Of a stretch of DNA of 64,000 nt, positions 47,226-58,508 are shown piece by piece (positions within the stretch are counted from its first letter, which is position 1; every line of letters begins with the position of its first letter). The position numbers were made by a program, and so were the translations under genes. The DNA lies in NCBI GenBank assembly GCA_039654915.1, contig CM077596.1, forward strand, positions 5,766,001 to 5,830,000, read 5' to 3'. This stretch comes from Aquilaria yunnanensis (Eukaryota; Streptophyta; Magnoliopsida; Malvales; Thymelaeaceae). The notes under the pieces were generated by a model. It did not search any database. It was not told the DNA's origin and worked only from the letters and a program-made list of their open reading frames with translations.

Positions 47226-48744
47226 ACTATTTATAGTAATTAATTTATGATTTTTTTTTAAAAAAATTTCTTATAGAAAAATAAAATTTTTATATAAAAA
47301 TAATACTTTAAAGACTCTAGTTTATACTTATAATTTTTAAAAATTTTTTATAATAAAATTGATATGGATATATTTAAGTTAAATATTAGTTAAAAAAAAG
47401 TAAAAGAGCCAATTTTTGTGAGACAGTTGAGCATATTTTAAGGATAGATAGTGCAATTTAGCCTATATTCTTTTGTTGTAACGAGATTCTTTTGTTGCAC
47501 AGGCCATAAATTGATTTCGTTTGTTATATAATTTGAAATTAGTTATTTGAATTTTATGATTGGTTAGAAGTATAAAATATTTTTCAATACCCGTAACTGA
47601 AAAGTTTATTTACCATAAGACACCAATTAATCGGACTTCTATAGATCCTGTTTCATGACAAGAAAGTTATGTCAATGGCGTGTAGTTCCAAATCATTGAA
47701 TTTATTTGTTGTTTGGGAGAATTTAGTATTGATTCTTTTCGTTTGCTTGCCATTTCCAATAGTTTCACCAGGTACTCATATTTCCATGATATAGATTTTA
47801 TTTTGTTTATTTCTGTGTGATTTACGAGTAGAAATTTAGAATTTGTTATTTTATTATATTCAATATCCCTTACTTATAGTCGTAAAAAATGATTACTCTT
47901 CATTAGAATGTCCAACTACGATAGAATTTGAAGAACTATAAGTGTACCCTGTAGTTTCCTATTTGCTTGTCTCCCCCAGAACAAGTTTGGCACCACTTGA
48001 TCCTCGTTAGTGTCAAGCTATAATTTATCATGCCCCGAAGCTAGGTTCATCCAGTCTTTGTCTGTCACTTAGGCTTCCAGCTTCTTGTTCTGTGGTTAAT
48101 GTGACTAATCCACTTAATAATTAACACTTAACACTAAAAAAACCATAGGGAACCATGTCTCCTTACCATACCCTCGATTATGCATCACTTAGCCTTTGAA
48201 ATCCAACTTGCCTTCAAGCTTAAGCTACTGCCTTTCCCAGTAAGAAACATCTAAACTCCTCTGCCCGAGACCAAATTGCCCAGAAATCTTGTGATTTCTC
48301 TTAATTTTCCAGTGGACAGCATAACAATGCATGCAATGAGTGGGGCTCAAAGCACCATTTCATCCTCGAACTTCTATGCATGATACATTTCAGTTCTCCA
48401 GTTCAAACCCGATACCAACTTGGTCATCTCTTTCTCTTGTTTTAACACTTCCTTCATAGTTTCACTTAAGTCCTCCAATTTCTAGCACTTTATAAACAAG
48501 TCCCTGATTGCTTTTAATTCCTTGTTCGCTCCCTAAAACTAGTCTTTCTTCTATATTTTCAATTTGACCTATCCCTTCTTCATTGTCAGACTAAGTTACC
48601 CGAGACAAACTTCCTTTTAAAAGTGACTAAGTCCTTCACCCATAACCCTATTTAAGCAACTTCCTATATCAAAACTAAAAATAATAGAACAAAATTCTAT
48701 TTTCTAAGAATTACTTAGGGAAGGGGTTACAGTTCTCCACATCT
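47226..48744. other. Non-coding sequence, right half possibly the 3' end of the chromovirus
   Basis: Left half is AT-rich with nothing recognised. From about 47,940 the composition changes to CT-rich. A TATA-like TTAAATAG (minus, near 48,650) could belong to an LTR downstream of the chromodomain, but I could not pair its ends. Confidence 0.35.
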
Positions 48745-49860
48745 TCAACAATTTGGTCCTCTAAATTATGCATTAACTATGAAAATATTTAAGGGTATTG
48801 AACAAACATATCAGCCATTGTCTCCCAGGTTACTTCCTCAATACCATGTTTCATCCATTGCACTTTCACCCTAGGAACCAACTTACTTCTAAGCATTCTA
48901 GACTACTTATCCCAGATTTGGACTAGCTTTTCTTCATAAGTCAAGTTTGTTTCAGGATTCATGGACTCTATGGACAACACATGCTTAGGGTCAACCGAGT
49001 ATTTCTTAATCATGCTAATTTGAAACATATTGTGAATGCGTGCCATGTATGGTGGCAAAGTTAATCTGTATGACACTTTGCCAACTCTTTTCAAGATTTC
49101 ATAAGGCCGAAAATACCTAGGGGTTAACTTCCTTTTCTTTCCAAATGTCATCATCCGTTAGTGGGGGAGACTTTCAACAACAATTTAGCTAACTTTTTAA
49201 ACTCCATATCCTTTTTATTTAGGTTTACATTTCTTTCATTTCAATGGTTGGCAACTTAAGCCTTATCTTTCTAATATTTTTTATTTTGTCTTGTATGATT
49301 TCTGGTATAAGCTTAGTCCAATCAGTAAGATCTACCCAGTAGTGTGGAATTAAACACTTTCTACCATACAATGCTTCAAAGAGTGCCATCTTGATAGTTG
49401 CTTGACACTTATTGTTGTAAGAAAATTCTACCAGGGGTAAGTGTTGATCCCACTGGCCTTTGGAGTCTAATGCACATCCTCTTAGCATGTCTTCCAAGGT
49501 TTGAATAACCCTATATGTCTGCCCATCAGATTGGGCATAGTAAGCAGAACTCAAATTCACTTGAGTTCCTAAAGCCTTATGGAAGCCTATCCAGAATCTA
49601 AATACAAATCTAGGATCCCTATCAAACACTATACAATCAGGAATACCATGTAGTTAGACAATTTCCTTGATTTATAGCTACGCTAACTTGTCCAAAGGGT
49701 AGGCTGCCCTAATAGGTAGAAAATGAGAACTCTTTGTCAACCTATCTACAATCACCCATATAGCATCATGCTGCATCCCCGTAAAGGGCATTATAGTATG
49801 TGAAAACTTATACATAACTTTACTATAATTTTTCTTGATATTTGGTTGTGTTTTGAGTAG
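48745..49860 (-). pseudogene. Ty3/gypsy chromovirus pol remnant: integrase core, C-terminal domain and chromodomain
   Basis: Minus strand: HDAIWVIVDRLTKSSHFLPI (about 49,770-49,700), MFDRDPRFVFRFWIGFHKAL, YYAQSDGQTYRVIQTLEDML (one residue from the usual DGQ-ERTIQ), WDQHLPLVEFSYNN, LYGRKC. The C-terminal domain follows (GKKRKLTPRYFRPYEILKRV, IHNMFQISMIKKY), then a chromodomain at about 48,890-48,785 (PRVKVQWMKHGIEEVTWE). The chromodomain marks the chromovirus branch, which uses it to target chromatin. Stops and frameshifts break it near 49,675, 49,200 and 48,895. It ends near 49,860 where hAT-like sequence starts; its upstream part probably lies at 57,240-57,850. Confidence 0.88.
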
Positions 49861-50035
49861 GGGTGAAAGTTGGGTCAAATATTTTAGGTTCAGGTTGAAT
49901 CCCGACCCAAAATATTTGTATTATTCTTTTTATTATGTAACTAAAAAATAACCTGAATAAATGTGAAAACCGACTAAACCTGAACCTAATTTAATTGGAT
50001 TTGGGTTGGTATTAATTGGGTTCACCTGATTATCA

Positions 50036-50384
50036 TGTTTTGTGCGGTGGATTGTTGGCGAGGTGACTAGGCATCGTGGCCATGCAGTGACAAGGAGGGT
50101 AGTAGATGATGAGGAGAGTGGTGGACGACGAGGAGTGTGTCAGACTACGAGGAAGGCAACGACGAGGTCGAGAAGTGATGGATGATGAGGTCAAGCAAGG
50201 GTTTAAAGGATAAGGAGGCGAGGAATGAAAACGATGATAGAGAAGGTAGAGACCTATTTGTAGAGGGAGGGACTGAGAGAGAAAACGAAAGAGGAGGAAA
50301 AGAAGCAAAACTGAGATAGAAAATGAAAGAAGAAGGAGAGAGGTAAGACTGAGGGGAGATGAGAGAAAAGTGACTCTTCAAGGC
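50036..50384. other. Purine-rich GAGGAG/GATGAG stretch
   Basis: Imperfect runs of GATGAGG and GGAGAG words with Ser/Leu/Pro-rich open frames on the opposite strand (50,033-50,408). These frames look compositional. It separates the two candidate left ends of the hAT element. Confidence 0.4.
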
Positions 50385-50660
50385 TAAGGCTGGCAAAATT
50401 TGACCCAACCTAAAAATCTAGACCAACCGATCCGAAACCGAACTTGACCTGACCCGATTTGACTAAAAAAGGTAATGACCAGAACCCAACTTAAATCCAA
50501 ACTTGATTAAAGTGAAACAAAAAAAATCCCAAAACCCAAATGACCTGAACCTAAATTGGCCCAAACCTGAAACAACTTGAACCTAGAAATATCCCAAACC
50601 TGAGGCTAACTTGACCTAAACCTGAAATGATCCGAGTTTAAACCTGACAAGACCCAATTT

Positions 50661-52097
50661 TGTTAGTGTTGTGCCCAAAAACCCAATCATGAGATGATTG
50701 TATTTTGCACATTGAGTCATGATATTTTATTGAGACATTAATCCAGTAATTGTGTTTGTTGTTTTGTTTTTGTGTGGCATAATTAAACATAATTATAACC
50801 GTAGAATAATGGTATTCTTAAACGTTCCTAGTTTAGTATTTTTATGGAATAGGTTGTAATAATACATAAAGACTAGCATGTGTGGAGACTACTATGAGAT
50901 ATGTAGTTTACATATAGGTACAAGTTGGAGAACTTGTGTACTGGACCAACCCACCATGAGAATGCTACATGGATCGTTATATGAGTGTCATAGGTGATTC
51001 TTGTAGTGATCATGGTATATGTAGTCTTTTGACCTAAGGTCATCATGGTTCCCTATATGTGAGTCACATACTTTGATACTTCCTTTTACTGCTCGTGATA
51101 GAGTGAACATGAAAGTGGTCATTGGATATGTCACATATCATGCGGAGGGTTTTGTATGATCAAGATGAGATTTGTCTCTCTTATGCAACGAGAGTAATAT
51201 TTTCGGGCCTTTTGATTGAGTAAGACTGAAAAAATGCATGACCATGGTCTGATAAGTTGATATAGGATATTAATGTCATCAGTTTTAGTTATTTTACTCG
51301 GTAATCAAGAAACCTTAGATTGGGTTGTATGAGAGTGACACATTCCATGTTTTATGCTCGGTCTTGATATCTTGGATAAAGGGACAATGACATATACGAA
51401 TAATGATAATAGACGTTTAGTCGAATCACTGGCTATCTTGTCACTTGGGTAGCAATGATGTGTTGCTAGACATCGCCCATTGTTTATGATCATAAATGTG
51501 ATTTATGATCATTGCCAATGTGATAGGAGCTTATTGGGTCACACACATAAAGCCAACTGAATTATTTAAGTGCATGAGCCAAATTATTTGGGTTTTGCTT
51601 TTATGATAATTTTAGATTAATAATTGACCCAAAAGTTGAGCCATTATGAAGCTCGGAATTAGGCCTAATTCAAGTAGGGTTATGAAACCTATTAGGCTTG
51701 GGAGTTAAGCCTTACTATATATATATGGTATATAGTGAGAATTTTCGAAGCCCTATCCTTAGCCACTTAAAGGATGAAATCAGAAGGGTTTTGAAAAGTT
51801 TCAGCCGCACTCTTCTATTACCTTTCCTTGGAGAATGCAAGCTAGCACTGTGGGTGCAAGAGGAATGTAGCTGCTGAAACGTAGTGGAGGCATGGTGATC
51901 CGAGTGGTTTATGTGGATACCATAGAGAGTTTGAATATATCAACTGTTTAAGTTTGTGATTCAACTTAACAGTTTAGTGAAATATCTTAGCAGACCAGGT
52001 AAAAAAATTTCCAACACACATTTTGCTCCGTTTCACTTGGATCCTAGAGGGTTCTAGTTAGTTTTCGTTGTGTTTGTTTGACTCCTGAAACCCTACA
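50661..52097 (+). mobile_element. Solo LTR of the Ty1/copia family, 1,437 bp, opposite orientation
   Basis: Starts TGTTAGTGTTGTGCCC and ends GAAACCCTACA. Four flanking bases match (ATTT on both sides), five with one mismatch (AATTT / ATTTT). A TATA-rich CTATATATATATGG is near 51,716. It is the complement of the LTR at 44,456-45,865 and split LTR at 6,091-22,871. Confidence 0.85.
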
Positions 52098-53089
52098 ATT
52101 TTAACCGAAATCAACATAAAATATATAGTCGACTAATATTTAAAAATTCATGATTTTTTATATATTGATTATTTATCTAAATTGTTCATTAATTATGACC
52201 ATGCAATTTAAGAAATTCAAAAAGTACTTCAAAAATATTTTTTGTTTAGGTATTTTATGGAATTTAAAGAGTAAATTAATAAATTAATTTGTCTTAGTTT
52301 GTTTAGGGGTTTTTTAGGATTTATTGGTTAAAAGGATTTAATAATTTTCAGTATTCTCAAATTTAGTAATCTCACCAATAGTGATTAAATTAATTTAACA
52401 ATCTTAATTGGAAAGGACTTATTTGAGCATAATTCTATAAAACTATTAAATCAAACTTCGATTCTTTATAATATGAAGGACTTATTTCAGTATCTATCAT
52501 CATTAGTTGCCTTCAACATTTGATAGCAAGGCTAAACTAAATAAAATTTGAATTCGAACTACTAGTAAAGCATGCGTAGGTTTGAGATGATTTGATTTTA
52601 CAAAGTTTACATAGGCTCGAATTACTTAAAACATTCTTTCCTACAACAAAAGCCTAAAATCATGAACAATAATCTAAATCCTAAAGCAACATAACAACTC
52701 ATTCCAATATCAAGTTTTACAACTAAATGAAAACATCAAAATGAAAAAGAGTATGACAGCAATATACCATATCAAAAGTCTCAAGCAATAAAGCTAATGA
52801 CAAAGTCTGAAGTGCCCGCTTTCAAATATTTGCATTTACGAAACCTATGAATTGCCAAAATAATGCTAGTTAGTGAAATACCATACCAAAAATATAGGAT
52901 TGTTTGTGCCTAGTTATAAATTGAGTCATTGCCTAAAAAGTACTAAAAAAACTCAACTACTATAAAGTAGCTAGTAGTAATCTTATCTTTACACCAAATT
53001 AGAAAATGCTTTGGAACTGGTCGGTTGCTCCAATTCCACTTCTATGCCATTCAAATGCTTCTAATCATACCCTTTAGCTCTATTAATTG
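52098..53089. other. AT-rich interior of the hAT element, non-coding
   Basis: No ORF or repeat recognised. It lies downstream of the transposase remnant and could include its 3' end. Confidence 0.4.
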
Positions 53090-53990
53090 AGAAACAAAAT
53101 TAGTAATAGCTACAATTTGTTGAAATAAAAAAAATTATAAAAGAGAAACCATATCTTCATAACCATACACCCAATTATGAGATGTTAGTAAAACTTGTAC
53201 ATTGTGAGGGACAAGATGATTCCTATATTTATTAAGAATCTTCTTACCCATATTAAAATTTGATTATGAAGCAACAGTCATAATAGGAATACTCAATATG
53301 TCCCTTGTCATTTGTGCTATAATTTGATATCATGCTTCGTTTTCTTTCCAAAAAGCAAGGACATCTAACTTCAACTTAATTGGCTTTTTAGGCTCATCCA
53401 AATAAAAATCAAGTTGTGACTTTAAGGTGAAAGTCCCCATTGTATCTTAGGAAAAATCCAACATCCACATCAACTTATCTATCAATTTTGAGAGTATATT
53501 ACAATATAAAAGAATATATATTAGCATAATAACAAAAAAATAATTTACTTACAAGAATATTTGAATTTACATCTCGACAAGATTGTCCACTACCAGTTCC
53601 AACATCACACGAGTGAGATGAACTACCACTATGTGTCCCATACTCTTTGAAAAGAAATATAATTGATCTCGAACATCTAATCACTTAGAAGTATGAGTCG
53701 TACCCAATTTCTCATAGTAGTACTTAAGAAAAGATAATTTATACTGAGGATAAAGTACAACTGCAAATGAGAGAACTACTGAAACATCTCCCCAATACTT
53801 CTGAAACTTTTCATTCATTTGTTATGTCATTTCTCTTATTTGGAAGTCTAGATTATCCATTGCCTCTAGTATAAACTTTTGCATTCTCCATACATTCTCA
53901 AAGTACAAATTGGTAGTGGGATACTTAGAACCAGAGAAGAAAGTGGTCATTTTATAAAAAGGCTTCAAAATTGTTGTGATTTTTGTTATT
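53090..53990 (-). pseudogene. hAT transposase C-terminal remnant (DUF4413 and dimerisation domain)
   Basis: Minus-strand translation from about 53,990: ILKPFYKMTTFFSGSKYPTT, NLYFENVWRMQKFILEAMDN, IREMTQQMNEKFQKYWGDVS, VVLYPQYKLSFLKYYYEKLG. After a gap that may be an intron it continues LDFYLDEPKKPIKLKLDVLA, FWKENEA, MTRDILSIPIMTVAS, NKYRNHLVPHNVQVLL. This is the order of plant hAT transposases of the Ac/RICESLEEPER type: DUF4413, then the C-terminal dimerisation motif (usual form SELD-YL-E ... D-L-WWK ... ARDILAIPVSTVASE). Stops replace the Glu after TVAS and others. The DNA-binding and RNase H-like N-terminal parts are missing. Confidence 0.85.
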
Positions 53991-55200
53991 TTGTTCTACT
54001 CGCCATCACTAGGACAATGTTCATAACATATGTCAACAATTTGCAGTTGAGAATGGTGACCGATAGAGTGGGACCTAGCGAATCCGAGATAAGACATGAC
54101 GGGGATGGGTTGTGATCCTCCTTATCTCATTTGATTGGCACAAATAGCAACGTGGGACCCTTGGATCAGGCGGCGCTGCTTGCAGGGAAGCAGGGGTGAT
54201 GAGCTAGGATCGAAAGTGACGACTGGAGCAGCAATTGAAAATGTCGGGCAGAGGGAATGTAACTTCCAAGTATGGCGGCAACAATTGGGGAAGTTTAGGG
54301 TTTCTGGGGTTGAAGATGGCGAGATAAGGGCCTAAAGTTATAGTTTCACCTTTTTTCTGGCTGGAGCTTATGGTTGTGAATTTCTTTTAGTTTTTCATGT
54401 GGTTTCTCTCAAAAGATGACCCCTATTTATACTAGAGGAGACATAAATGTGATTAACAAGATTTTGAGAGATTAAACTTCATCCAAATCCAATTTGAAGA
54501 GGCTTATATTTGTTAGGATATAATTTGGCAAGAATTCTAGTTTAAGTCCAACAAAACTCTTAGCCTAGTGTTCTGGCGCCCAGTTTTATGCAAATCTTTA
54601 ATTTAGCCCAATATTTCTAGGATTTGTTGAATTAGCCCATAACTTTATAAGATCATCAGATTTTGCCTCATAAAATTGCTAGATTTACCTTAAACTCTTG
54701 AGAGTTGACAGATTTACCTCCAATTCACACCCAAATTCTTCTATTTTGCCCACACTAATCTCAAACAACCTTTAGGGCTTCAAATTAGTACCTAAATTAA
54801 ATTAATTCCTATTTTAACCCTAAATAATGATTCTAAATTCCTAAAAAATTATAACTTGAAGTGATAATATAATTTAAATGCATTTGATCCTACCAACTTC
54901 TTAAGTTCTAAAATGACTGAGTTTATAGTTTCGTGAATCGAATTTGCAAAGTTTTGAATTAGGTATTTTTATTAAAATAATTGTATATTAATATATTTAT
55001 ATCTAGTTAAATTAATTTTTTTAGATTATTTTTTATGCCTAGTAGTTTTTTAGTTATGAGGTACCTAAATTTTAAAATTTTCATTTTAGTCACTCATAAA
55101 AATTGTAACATCAGTCTTTAAACTTTTCAAATATTTGTACCAAAAATCAAATTCTTTAACTTAAATTTTAGCAAAATCTAAATAAAAAATTGAATTAATC
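53991..55200. other. Interior of the hAT element upstream of the transposase remnant
   Basis: A TATA-like TATAAATAGGGG on the minus strand near 54,421-54,432 faces the transposase remnant and may be its promoter. The GC-rich 54,050-54,330 with a short plus ORF (54,135-54,335) matches nothing I know. The rest is AT-rich. Confidence 0.4.
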
Positions 55201-55452
55201 CAGTTATTCCTGCTTATACACCAATAACCTGATTAGACCTGAATATCAACTTGAATCTGACCCAAAACCCAAATAACCCGACTTAAAGTTACCTAAACCC
55301 GAAATAAACTTGACTTGAATTAAGCCCAAAAACCAAAATCTAACCCGAACCCAAATAATCTGACTTGAACTTGAATTAATGCTAACTCAACTTAACCCAA
55401 ACTTGAATGACCTGACCCAAATCTGACCTGATCCACCAAATTACCATCCCTA

Positions 55453-55860
55453 TTTAAGATGAAAGGCAACATTCAATTCAATCGAATATAGGGTTGGGGA
55501 AAGAATTAAAGAAAAATGAATAATTATACTCCTAGGTCCCTTACTTATCCTATACTTGCCACTTATGTACCAACTATTTATAATCTCACATTCTCAATAC
55601 CATTTCTCTCAAATCCTACACCTTATACAATTTTAGGTTGTTTGGGTTCGGATCGAACCTAAACCAACTTTGGTCACAAAATATTGGGTTGGTTCAGGTC
55701 AGATTAAAATGCATAATTTTCTTGCTTAAACTCAGCCCAAACCCGGTTATTAACCGGTTAGAAATTGGGTTATAGTTTGACCAATAATTTTGCATAGTCT
55801 TTATAGGAATTGATCCTTAAATGTTTCATATTTTATTTTTAGGCCAAATTTACGCTTTTT
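55453..55860. other. Sequence with another hAT-like GGTT(C/T)GG word cluster
   Basis: GTTTGGGTTCGGATCGAACC near 55,640 and ATTAACCGGTTAGAAATTGGG near 55,755 resemble the subterminal words of the hAT element to the left. No ends found. Confidence 0.3.
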
Positions 55861-57100
55861 TGTAAAAGGGAAATTTTTTTAAGGAGTTTTTGAGTTGAAA
55901 TTTGGAGTTTTGGAAGCTTTATGCAGACATGCCCATGCTCACGGCTGTACCTCATATATTCATCGTGAATTTCATGTCCAGGAACCTAAGATGCCCTTAG
56001 ACACACCCATGTTCTTATCCATGTCTCTAAACATGCCTATGTTCATGCACCTATTAGCACTCGGCTGTGTGTTTTAGTTGTGATTTTAATTTCAGAAAAT
56101 AGGTTCCATGGACAATTCTAAGCCTCCAGCTTAGGGTTAGCCTAGGGTTTGTGAGAGGAAGCAAGAGAAAATAGTTTTGGGTCAATCAACGTCAATTTGG
56201 GCATATTAGAGTGGAGATTTCTGGGATCTGAAGACAGTTCAGAGATGGGTCTACTCAGTTTTAGTTTTCTTCACTTTTGTTTTTTGTTCTTCTACTTTAT
56301 CATAAGCTAAACTTCTGTTATGCTAAGAATTGATGAATCCTACAAGGATCTTGTTTTTATAACTTAGTATTCTCAATGGAATATAATTTTATTATAATTT
56401 ATCCACCATGCTTTATTGTTGTTGGATTGGTAGAAACTAGCTTATTGATTCAATATCTGATTTAGGCATGTTAAGCTAACCACTTGTATGTTTGATTAGA
56501 TCATAGTTAGGTAGAAGGTGTTGAATGCAAGTCTAGAGATAGGCTGATGTAAGACCTTTGGACTAGGTTCAAACCTAGTGGTGAGACTCAAAACTCAAAG
56601 AACTAGTAATGCATTTATGAGGGTTTTGGTTAAGGAAAGATTCCAATCGATCAACACAGGAATAGGGTTGCCACGAGAGAGGAGTTAGTCTAATCTAGGA
56701 GCTCTCTATGGTCCAAGTTTACCAGATTTTGTTAAGGCTAAATAAAGAGTATTACAAGGGAATTCTAGGGGGATTTGAGTTTAAGCATACCTTTGATTGA
56801 TTGTTGATTTTATCTGCTATCTTTTGATTGTTTTCGATTACTTACTTGCATTAGTAGTTTAGTTTTAGTTTTATTATTTAGTACTTAAATTTTGTCCACC
56901 TTACTAACGTTGGCTAGATAATAGAAAGAAGAAGAGTAATAGTACTCACAATGACTGTGTGGAATACGACCATGATACTCACCACTGCTACACTATAAAT
57001 GATAGGTGCACTTGCCTTGAGAGTTCACGTATAGTTGAGAATTGGCAATTCCACATTTTTATTAGTGTAGTTGAGGGGCCATCACATTTTAGTGAGAAAA
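55861..57100 (+). repeat. Probable Ty3/gypsy LTR-derived sequence (R-U5-like)
   Basis: 56,890-57,060 has the wording common near the end of Athila/Tat-type LTRs: GTGGAATACGACCATGATAC followed by AGGTGCACTTGCCTTGAGAG. T-rich leader-like sequence precedes it. I could not pair its ends or find a target duplication. Confidence 0.4.
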
Positions 57101-57239
57101 TCGATAGTTCCTGGCCTTCATTTTCTTACTAGAAAATGCAAAGGTTGTTACTTCCTAGCTAGCTTTTGATGTTCAACCTTAATCACTTGATAAGTCAAGC
57201 ATTTTGCCACAAACATATTGACATTTCAAAAGCTTGCTC

Positions 57240-57850
57240 TGGTGTGTTTCAATAAGTGTTTGTTCTTTGAGTTGCTCCATTTCTGGCACATATACTCTTG
57301 CTTTGGAATACAACGATCCATCATTAGAGCTGAAGTGTTGGTGTAGCTTGCCATGTTTTGCTTCTCTTGATATCTGTTATAGCTTAGGGTCTTTCTCCTG
57401 AGCTTTCCTAATTTCCTTTAACCATCCAATTTCAATCACCAAAGCAAATATTTGTTGTCGCTTCCTTTACTCCTACATCTTATATAATAGTGTGAAAGAT
57501 TTCACTTCTATTTTATATGCTAGGTGTTTTAAATTGATCAATCTAGTGTATTTTTTTCTAAAAAATCTACCACCACATTCCCCTTTTTAACACAGTACTG
57601 AATTATGCAATCATAGTTCTTTAACCCAACCATCTTTTTTGTCTTATATTAAGACCTTTTTGAGTAAATAGGTATTGCAAGCTTTTATGGTTTGTGAATA
57701 TCTTAAATGATCTTCCAAGTACATAATGTATCCATACATTTAAAGCATACACTATCGATGCCAATTCTAAGTCATTAACTAGGTATTTCACTTCATGTGC
57801 ATTTAACTATCACACCCTCACATAGTTTGGGCCATGGTCTTATTGTTTTC
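57240..57850 (-). pseudogene. Ty3/gypsy pol remnant: RNase H and start of integrase
   Basis: Minus strand: NAHEVKYLVNDLELASIVYA, LNVWIHYVLGRSFKIFTNHK, SLQYLFTQKGLNIRQKRW, NYDCIIQYCVKKGNVVVDFL (usual form: Y-T-DLEL-AVV-ALK-W-HYLYG ... TDHKSLKY-FTQ-ELN-RQRRW). Next comes the linker EIGWLKEIRKAQEKDPKL and NDGSLYSKARVYVPEMEQLK ending at the first His of the integrase zinc finger. It continues in sense with the integrase core at 48,745-49,860, so the two are probably one element split by the DNA between them. Confidence 0.82.
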
Positions 57851-58301
57851 GGAGAAGAATACTTGATGACAAAGTTTCTATCAAGAAGGTCAAAATAATA
57901 ATTGAAATTTTAGTAACCTATTTGACAAGAAATCAATAATTATGCTTATCTAGATTTGGTTGCTAAGGACATGATTGCAAAATTGAGAAAGTCTTAGGAA
58001 TTATTTACATTTGACTTTGAGTCAAGGGTTAATTGAAAATAATGAGGAAAACACTGGAAATAACTTACTTGGGAACACTGACATTTTAGAAACATCAGGG
58101 ACCAGAGTGGAATATGCAAGCATGTTCAAGTATTGAAGTGAGCATTAAGCCACTTCTTGAACACATGGCATATTCCACCTCTTATCGGCTTGGCTGGAAG
58201 AAATGGACAAAGATCCCTCTACCATGTTGTAATAGAGAAAGAGGGAGCTTAGATTGCGTTCTACTTGAAAATTGAGGAAATTTGAGCAAGAGAAGGTGAG
58301 T
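57851..58301. other. Non-coding sequence left of the large solo LTR
   Basis: No reverse transcriptase motif is found upstream of the RNase H remnant. Nothing recognised. Confidence 0.4.
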
Positions 58302-58508
58302 TCAGTTGTCACACCCTAACCACCCTTAGCCTAAACACAATGCTTCTTAGGGAAAATAACACATAGAAACATCAAATAGCTTGGCGGGTAAAGTGTAACT
58401 TCATAATTTCTTAGCTTATTAGCTCATATGTGCCAAATTTGCAAAAATTCATTGCAATGGCTTAATGGTGGTTGTTTTGGCTCAAATTTTAAACTTAATC
58501 TAGTTTTA

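Larger units (their letters stand above)
49858..55452 (-). mobile_element. Degenerate hAT transposon with nested copia solo LTR
   Basis: The right end, reverse-complemented, starts TAGGGATGGTAATTTGG. Two left ends are possible: TAGGGGTGAAAGTTGGG at 49,858 and TAAGGCTGGCAAAATTTGACC at 50,385. All fit the (C/T)AGGG(G/A)TG start of plant hAT ends. Both sides hold dense imperfect AACC(C/T)GACC / CCTGAACC words (49,870-50,040, 50,395-50,655, 55,225-55,440). Bases outside 50,385 and 55,452 (TTCAAGGC and TTTAAGAT) agree at 5 of 8, a weak target duplication. A decayed transposase end lies inside on the minus strand. Confidence 0.65.

Noticed and set aside
50033..50408. Leu/Ser/Pro-rich minus-strand frames as a secreted or membrane protein
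   Set aside because: They are the complement of a GAGGAG/GATGAG tract; composition explains the frame and the hydrophobic look.
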